From Margaritispora aquatica (taxonomy: Eukaryota > Ascomycota > Leotiomycetes > Helotiales > Discinellaceae), in contig VJWN01000007.1 of NCBI GenBank assembly GCA_007644065.1, positions 2,572,167 through 2,636,166 of the forward strand: 64,000 bases of DNA, given 5' to 3'. Of the stretch, positions 57,960 to 64,000 are shown one piece after another. The notes under the pieces are model-generated. The model saw only the letters and a list, made by a program, of their open reading frames with translations. It had not been told where the DNA came from and did not search any database. How positions within the stretch are numbered: position 1 is the stretch's first letter; each line of letters starts with the position of its first letter. The position numbers were made by a program, and so were the translations under genes.

Positions 57960-58216
57960 TACACCTCATCTGCTATATCTCTACCTCGTCAAGCTTCACC
58001 GTATTGAGATTAGGACCGGATTGTCTCGGTTGTGGAATCGACCAATGTGACACGCCAAGCCAAAACCAACCAAATGGAAATCTCACTCGTTGGGCGTCAA
58101 GCTGTTGCGGGTATCCAGTTCAGGTGATATTTTGTCCGACGTACGTCTCTACTGTCTTACAGTCCTCTATGTCTTTGTCCGTGAGGGAAGACTCAAGATA
58201 AGAAGCTTCGTTATAG

Positions 58217-58248
58217 AAAAGTAAAGTAAAGTAAAGTAAAGTAAAGTA
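58217..58248 (+). repeat. GTAAA tandem repeat
   Basis: About six 5-bp units in a row, read directly. Confidence 0.85.
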
Positions 58249-59923
58249 AGTGCGGGCAAGGTACGAGTGGTACCTGATTCTCGATGAAGAGATAGATGTG
58301 TATAGTGTGATTGAAACTAGGTCGAATGGAAGCTCCAGCTAGGCTTATGCCTCAATTACCCAGACTACCTTAGGCGTGATGGTCCATTGGAACACCACCT
58401 ACTTACAAGGAAATATCGGTATATATTCAGAATGCCGTATTGGTTCCTAGAACTATCCTCCCTCGCTTCCAGAACATGACGAGCGACAAATAAACCAGTC
58501 CTAGACCAGGAAGAAGAGAAGCAATATCACCAAGTGAGATGGAGCAGATAAGGTAGGTAGTTATGTAGGTAGGTAGGTACGTACGTGGAGTTCCCTTCAC
58601 ACAATCCTGGATCACCACGCGCAGAAACAGGGAATCCGAACACCAACCACCACAACAACTGAACCCTACAAGCCCAGCTCACCTAACGCCAGCCCACCAA
58701 CCAACGAGGCAGCGGAAGGGCAAAGGAGCACCAGGCGAAATACCCTCGCGGAAAGTAAGCGACAGGTAGTTCATTCCCCCCTCTCCAATGGGCGGCCGAA
58801 ACTCGCTACCTGTTTCGAGAACTCGGCAGATAGGCCATTTGAATCTACAGTCCTTATTGATATGCGGAGATATGCTGAGGGATGTGACGTGTGACAGAAG
58901 AGCTTGCTACCCATGTCGTGCTTTCGATCTGCTTTTGTGGAGTCGCATGATTTCCAAGGTCATTTGCAAGACATGCAAGAGTCTTGAAGAACGCGCGAGA
59001 TATTGGCAAGGACACATATCTACAAAGAAATCTTACGTACGAACTGCCTCTTGAACAGATACCTTGTACTAACGGAGGCAAGACAATTGAGGGGAGTATG
59101 GAAAGCAAATGAAACAAGATATTCCACGCAGCAGCCTTTGATCTCGCAAAGCGCTGTGGACACGCATCAAAGCCAGAACAAAGTCAGAGTCAGAGGCAAA
59201 ATCACAAGCAAAGCATATAGACCAACAACATGGAAACGGAAGCTAGATCATCATTCTGAAAATCTAATCTAAGCTCTCCGCATCCTAATCTAGCACGTAG
59301 CTTTCGAGAGCACAAGTCTGTCTTGCCTGTCTAAGATATCGACGATGACGACGACGAGGACGCTGATCCGATGAGGAGGAAATGCCATTCCATCTACTCA
59401 CACTGCAACCAATCCATCCATCCGCCCGCCTCCCATGTAAACAAACCGACCCAACCCATCCGACTGTGGAAAAACATGTTGAAGTTTCCCCGTAACGCCA
59501 GATGCTATATGTATGAGGTGCTCCCCCAATGCGAACACAAAAACACCAGAGGCTTTGAAGCCCGCTGGACGGCAACAAAAAGGCCCCAGCATTGTTGCAG
59601 CCGCCTTATCTACGGTCTATGTTGAAAGACTTTTATCTTCTTTAAATACCGAAGAGAAACCTTTTTTCTCCTCTCTCAAAATGAGATAGGAAACAAGAAA
59701 AAGATTCGCAAGCGCCAAACACGTGCGAATGAGATTATCAAACCATGCCAGTGTATCAGTAAAACAAGTAACTCCGCCCAGACCCCCAAGGTCGTTGAGA
59801 CCATGCCCTTTTCGTTTCAATCATTTCGCCGTGAGATGTCCTTATAGGAAAAACAGAAGAGAATCCTGCACGCACGAGACGTTGAGTCTCGCACTTAAAT
59901 CATGGCAATGGGTATTATGTAAT

Positions 59924-61220
59924 TTAGAATTTGAGAGTCTTTGGCTTCTCCCAGGTGAAGTTCTGGTTGGTGAAGTGACCGTTCTTGGCGGTTTGGAAGT
60001 AGATGGGTTGGGCCAACTCAAGCTCCTTGACGATAACTCCTGGGCGGAGATCGAAGTTTGCGCGGATGATCTCGACGAGCTCATCAGAGGTCTTGTCGGA
60101 GGTTCCGTATGAGTCGACGAAGATGGAGAGAGGCTCGGCAACACCAATGGCGTATGAGAGTTGGACAAGTGCACGGCGGGCAAGCTTGGCGTTGACCAAG
60201 GACTTAGCGATCCATCGGGCAACATAGGCAGCGGAACGATCAACCTTGGAGAAATCCTTTCCGGAGAAAGCACCACCTCCGTGAGCACCCCATCCACCGT
60301 ATGTGTCGACAATGATCTTGCGGCCAGTGAGACCGGCATCACCTTGTGGTCCACCAATGATGAAGAGTCCGGAAGGTTGGATCTAAGTTGTGAGTCAGTA
60401 AGGTTTCGCTTCTCGGGACCCGAACTAAACTTACGTGGTAGATGGTCTCCTCGGTCAGGTACTTGGCTGGGATGACCTTCTTGATAACCTTCTCCAAGAT
60501 CTCCTTGCGGAGTTCCTCAGTGGAGATGGTCTCGGCGTGTTGAGCAGAAACAACGACGGTGTGAACCTTGACTGGCACAACAGCACCGTTGTCATGCTTG
60601 TACTCAATGGTGACTTGGGTCTTGGTGTCAGGTCTGAGCCATGGGATAGATCCGTCACGACGGGAAGCAGCCATCTCGGCGTTGAGCTTGTGTGCCAATT
60701 GAAGGGTCAATGGGAACAACTCTGGGGTCTCATCTGTGGCATATCCGAACATGATACCTTGGTCACCAGCACCGAGCTGCTCAAGAGCTTGCTCGTAGTG
60801 GAGACCTTGAGCGATATCGGGCGACTGCTCCTCGATGGCGACGAGAATGTTGCAAGTCTTGTAGTCGAAACCCTTAGCGGAGTCATCGTATCCGATATCC
60901 TTGATTGCTCCACGGATAACCTTCTGGTAATCGAGATGTGCCTTGGTTGTGATTTCACCAAAGACCATGACCATACCGGTCTTGGTGGCAGTCTCACAAG
61001 CAACCTTGGAGAGGGGATCAACTGCTAAGCAAGCATCGAGAATGGCATCAGAGACTTGATCAGCGATCTTATCTGGGTGACCTTCTCCTACAGACTCAGA
61101 CTAGAAACACAGTCAGTAATTATTCGATCTCCAAGCAAGAGTTGATCTCACGGTGAACAGGAAAGTGCCCTGGTTGTAGTGGGAGGAAGTTCCATTGGTG
61201 GTTCCATTTGTTGCAACCAT
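59924..61220 (-). CDS. SAM2: S-adenosylmethionine synthetase
   Basis: Makes S-adenosylmethionine from methionine and ATP, releasing phosphate and pyrophosphate; cytosolic, central to methylation, polyamine and sulfur metabolism. Exons: 61220-61152, 61100-60435 and 60382-59924, giving 397 residues, normal length. The start [18 protein letters not shown] is followed by the substrate loop [11 protein letters not shown] (24-34), where His31 and Asp33 are the conserved ATP/metal residues, and [26 protein letters not shown] is signature 1, GGGAFSGKD signature 2. [17 protein letters not shown] and [10 protein letters not shown] lie in the last third. Intron 1 sits just before SESVGEG. All catalytic motifs are intact. 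It shares a 717-bp divergent promoter with GPN3. Confidence 0.97.
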
Positions 61221-61937
61221 GATTGCGATGTGTGAAGAGATATTAGGGGGATAGAGAGAAGATTTTTGAGGTTTCGAGAGGAGGATACAAGTTCAATGGA
61301 GAGAAAGATGAATATGAGAGAGGAAGAGGAAAATCGAGAACAGCGAGAGAAATTGTTTTTGAGGCCGATAATCGTTGGGTCTTGATTCAGAGACCTAAAG
61401 TGGTTAGACCGAATGATACAATTCAATCCCAACCTCTTGTTTCACACCCAAGACCACACCGCCTTTGAGTCTTTGAGCCTTTGAGCCTTTGAGTCTTACT
61501 TAGCCCGTTGTGAAAGTCCGTATCCCGAATACCTTACCCCTCCAATACTCCGCCATTTTAGATTTTTTATTTCCGCCAGAAGAAGAAGCATTAGAACCAG
61601 ATGGAACAGCTTCCCCGCCAGTATACAGATCCATAATTCATAGTTTCAAAACCCAATTGTTTGGAACGAAGGGGACAATCACATCACCCCACGTGTACAA
61701 TTTAAAAGGCACCTTGGATGCAGTTATCACGACAATCCACCGGTTGATTTCAACAATACCTACGCTTTTTTCGATCTAACCCGTTGTGGAATTCTGCAGC
61801 CTTACCCCTCCAACCGTGCAGCCTCGAGGGACTCGTAAATTTTCCTTGACAAAAGGCTGAGCTCAAAATTCATACAGCCTTTGCTGATTCGTCCTCGCCC
61901 TCGTCCTCATATCACAAGATACCAAAAACACAGCACC
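61221..61937. promoter_or_regulatory. 717-bp divergent promoter (SAM synthetase / GPN3) with direct repeats
   Basis: The region separates two divergent start codons. Two bipartite direct repeats are seen: CCCGTTGTG (61504) with CCTTACCCCTCCAA (61532), and CCCGTTGTG (61780) with CCTTACCCCTCCAA (61800). The ACCCCT core resembles a stress-type element. A CTTTGAGT/C 8-bp unit repeats four times at 61463-61494. GA-rich sequence lies near the SAM start. A plus frame at 61510-61779 lies between the repeats and has no recognised motif. Confidence 0.5.
61463..61494 (+). repeat. CTTTGAGY tandem, four units
   Basis: Four 8-bp units in a row (CTTTGAGT, CTTTGAGC, CTTTGAGC, CTTTGAGT) upstream of the SAM synthetase start. 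Confidence 0.8.
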
Positions 61938-62879
61938 ATGAGTAAATTCGGAGTTCTGGTGATGGGACCGGCTGGCGCAGGCAAGGTAGGATCACCGCAG
62001 ACTCGGAATTTTCCCTAGCTTACTGGGCATTCCCAATAGTCAACCTTTTGCTCGGCCCTCATAACTCATTTACAAAACAACCGCCGTTCCTGCTTCTACG
62101 TGAACCTCGATCCGGCCGCCGAGGAGTTTGTTCATCAGCCCGATCTCGACATCAAGGACCTCATCTCTCTCGAAGATGTGATGGAGGAGATGGGCCTCGG
62201 GCCTAACGGCGGCCTCATATACTGCTTCGAGTTCCTGCTCGAGAACCTCGATTTCATAACCGATGCTATTGATCCTGTCACCGAGGAGCAGCTAATCATC
62301 ATCGACATGCCTGGCCAGATCGAACTCTATACGCACGTTCCCGTGCTGCCAGAACTAGTCAGGCATCTCACAAAGTCAGGTTCACTCGCCGTGAATCTGT
62401 GCGCTGCATATCTGCTAGAAGCGACATTCGTGGTGGATAGGGCGAAATTCTTTGCGGGAACCCTGAGTGCTATGTCGGCCATGATCATGTTGGAAATTCC
62501 ACATGTTAATGTGCTATCAAAAATGGACTTGGTGAAAGGGCAAGTAGGAAAGAGAGAATTGAAACGCTTCCTCGATCCAGATACAACGCTTCTAGACGAT
62601 GACCCAACAGAGCAAGAAGAAGATGACGGACGGGGCGAAGTGGGAGACTCGGATACAATGATGCGAGGAAAGAGCTTCAAGCGTCTAAATAAGGCAGTTG
62701 CAGGTCTCATAGACAGCTTCAGCATGGTGTCATATCTCCGATTAGACGTGCAGGAAGAAGACAGTGTGGGTAGCATACTAAGCTATATTGATGATGCTAT
62801 CCAGTACCACGAAGCACAGGAACCGAAAGAGCCCAAGGGAGAAGATATGGATTTCGATGAAGGTGAACTGGATGTTTAG
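61938..62879 (+). CDS. GPN3: GPN-loop GTPase 3
   Basis: GPN-loop GTPases help assemble RNA polymerase II and bring it into the nucleus. Exons 61938-61985 and 62040-62879 give 295 residues. The P-loop is GPAGAGKST (10-18); the intron falls directly after Lys16. YVNLDPAAEEF follows, the GPN motif is at 70-72 (GLGPNGGLIY), then DMPGQIELYTHVP (G3) and VNVLSKMDLV (base-recognition element). The C-terminus has an acidic patch (DPTEQEEDDGRG) and ends DFDEGELDV. All nucleotide-binding motifs are intact. ATG 61938 is the first ATG, with the GTPase opening MSKFGVLVMG. Confidence 0.96.
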
Positions 62880-63304
62880 ATTGAGATATCCGGTTTTGAT
62901 TTTATTGGCGCATGGCGGGATCTGGCTGGGAATGTTAGTTTAAAGCATAGCGGGCGGCGTTGGTGATGATGGAACTTTCCACAAGTTGTGGGATATTGAA
63001 TTAAGATTTCATGTTCATTAAAACTATGCCTTAGCACCCAGACGGTGTTCCATCAACGCCAGTGACCTTGACTGCTTCCCCGACTCCATTCACGAGAGCA
63101 AGACACAAAAGTAGAGTCCATCCCATCCCGTTTATCCTGTGGCATGAAGACAAAGCTTCGCCAATCAAAGCCAAAGCCATCCCATAATTGTCGCAAGATA
63201 GCCCTTTTCCGATTCCTTCCCATCCCTAGTCCATCCATCTGTCCATCTTTCCATCTTGCCAGTATCTCTTCGCTACCAGACCAACCTTAATCTCCCTCAC
63301 AACC
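62880..63304. other. Convergent intergenic region (GPN3 / APQ12)
   Basis: This is 425 bp between the two 3' ends. The minus frame at 63053-63238 has no recognised content. Nothing else is seen. Confidence 0.6.
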
Positions 63305-63885
63305 TCACCTCTGTCCATAACCCCCATAACCACCATAGCTCTTCCCCGCCCTCCCGGCCCCCGCACCAGCGCCAGCGCTCAAACCCTCCCACCTCCTGTA
63401 CTCCCTCCACCACACCCTCCTCACCTCCGTCCCCCACTCGACCAAATCACCGACCGTCTTCTCCACGCCGCGCTCCCTCACAACAAGCACCAGCACCACG
63501 ACGGCGCCCCAGAACAACACCCGGAACACCAGCCGCGTCCACCACACCAGCATGCGGCGCATCACGTTCAGCACCTGCAGCGACACCAGCAGCGTGAGCA
63601 GCAAGATGCCGACCGCGGCCCAGGAGGGCGAGTCGTGTAGGAGGCGCACGAACGCGTCGAGGATCGGCGTGAGTGTTGGGAGGAGAGAGGTGTAGAGCGT
63701 TGTGAGGAGCGCGATGAGCGGGGAGAGCATGGGCTGGAGCGTCGTGAAGTAGAAGGTTAGGAGGGCGGAGGCGTATTCTGTGGTGGGAGGCGTTAGTTAT
63801 GGTTGGTTTGGTGATGAAGGGGCGCAGAGAGCGCGGTAGGAGAGGAACTGGGACGGGGAGTGTGCTTACCGTGAAGGATATCCAT
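63305..63885 (-). CDS. APQ12: Apq12-like nuclear pore/nuclear envelope protein
   Basis: Predicted ER/nuclear-envelope membrane protein; in yeast Apq12 affects nuclear pore biogenesis and membrane lipid balance. A 16-nt first exon (63885-63870) and 63777-63305 give 162 residues. MDILHEYASALLTFYFTTLQ precedes two hydrophobic segments (ALLTTLYTSLLPTLTPIL, then WAAVGILLLTLLVSLQVL), and a third (LVFRVLFWGAVVVLVLVV) follows a basic WWTR turn. The tail is Gly/Ala/Tyr-rich (AGAGAGAGRAG, GGYGGYGQR). The layout matches fungal Apq12-domain proteins. Splicing joins Glu6 (GAA split after G) in frame. Intron length 92 nt. Confidence 0.8.
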
Positions 63886-64000
63886 CTTTACTAAGGTGAG
63901 GTAGCTATTGCCTAGCTAAGCTTCTACCAAGCAATAACAAGCTGTTTGATCAGTCCACTGCCACTGTCCCAGCGGCAGGAAGTTTATCTCAATAACTAGA
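63886..64000. other. Right edge, upstream of APQ12
   Basis: The last 115 bp hold the immediate upstream flank of the minus-strand gene. No feature is recognised. Confidence 0.5.

Larger units (their letters stand above)
53175..59923. other. 6.7-kb gene-free stretch
   Basis: No supported gene. Short frames at 55518-55855, 56296-56596, 58788-59054 and 59285-59578 have no recognisable content or consistent exon partners. Simple repeats: GTGTGG-type around 53539-53570, GGGAGTGT near 55360, (CA)n at 57926-57957, GTAAA tandem at 58217-58248 and GTAG-type at 58552-58586. The flank at 53.2-53.6 kb is the upstream region of the coiled-coil gene. Confidence 0.6.

Noticed and set aside
60435..61028. 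197-codon plus-strand frame across SAM synthetase
   Set aside because: Antisense shadow; the minus-strand product is intact and strongly conserved.
61510..61779. 89-codon plus-strand frame in the SAM/GPN3 promoter
   Set aside because: No recognisable content; head is GTG and it lies between promoter direct repeats.
1..64000. CRISPR array, secondary-metabolite cluster or intact transposon
   Set aside because: No regularly spaced direct repeats, no polyketide or peptide synthetase genes, and no transposase or reverse transcriptase frames were seen.

Overview
The window reads as nuclear DNA of a filamentous ascomycete (Pezizomycotina). Its genes are monocistronic, carry short GT-AG introns of mostly 45-65 nt, and encode fungal-type proteins (a Yap-like bZIP with a DUF3425-type tail, an Hst3/Hst4 sirtuin, a Mep2-type ammonium transporter, fungal Med16, Tfb2 and Apq12). 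A Leotiomycete-like affiliation is a guess from overall gene style, not a proven placement. Splice models were built by hand; every multi-exon model below keeps an open frame and its summed exon length is divisible by three.

Layout. 1-12 kb: a gene-poor left edge, a bZIP transcription factor (+), a long gap, an unrecognised 430-residue protein (+) and a secreted tripeptidyl-aminopeptidase-like S33 hydrolase (-). 12.8-20.7 kb: an intronless capsular-polysaccharide-synthesis-type glycosyltransferase (+), a DUF8035-type protein (-), the TFIIH subunit Tfb2 (-), and, divergent from it over only 235 bp, a nine-exon THEM2/ACOT13-like thioesterase (+). 22.4-24.8 kb: a 12-TM sugar transporter (+) with an inferred 6-nt microexon. 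26.1-26.6 kb: two identical, intron-containing tRNA-Ala(AGC) genes in a perfect 124-bp inverted repeat. 27.3-33.6 kb: Mediator subunit Med16 (-) divergent from an Hst3/Hst4 sirtuin (+). 34.7-35.9 kb: a low-complexity lysine-rich protein.

36-60 kb is dominated by two long gene-free, microsatellite-rich stretches flanking a Mep2-like ammonium transporter (44.3-46.2 kb), followed by a 1101-residue coiled-coil protein (-) and another 6.7-kb gene-free stretch. 60-64 kb is compact: S-adenosylmethionine synthetase (-) divergent from GPN3 GTPase (+), then convergent Apq12 (-).

Most recognised genes are core housekeeping functions (transcription by Pol II: Tfb2, Med16, GPN3; chromatin: sirtuin; nuclear envelope: Apq12; methyl donor: SAM synthetase). 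They are not an operon or gene cluster; any shared control is limited to the three divergent promoter pairs. I see no secondary-metabolite cluster, CRISPR or intact transposon. The most unusual things are the tRNA palindrome, the microexon, a frame-preserving intron inside the sirtuin NAD-binding loop, and the large non-coding territory around the ammonium transporter, including an ATG-free leader of nearly 800 nt and tandem GATA and CCAAT arrays.
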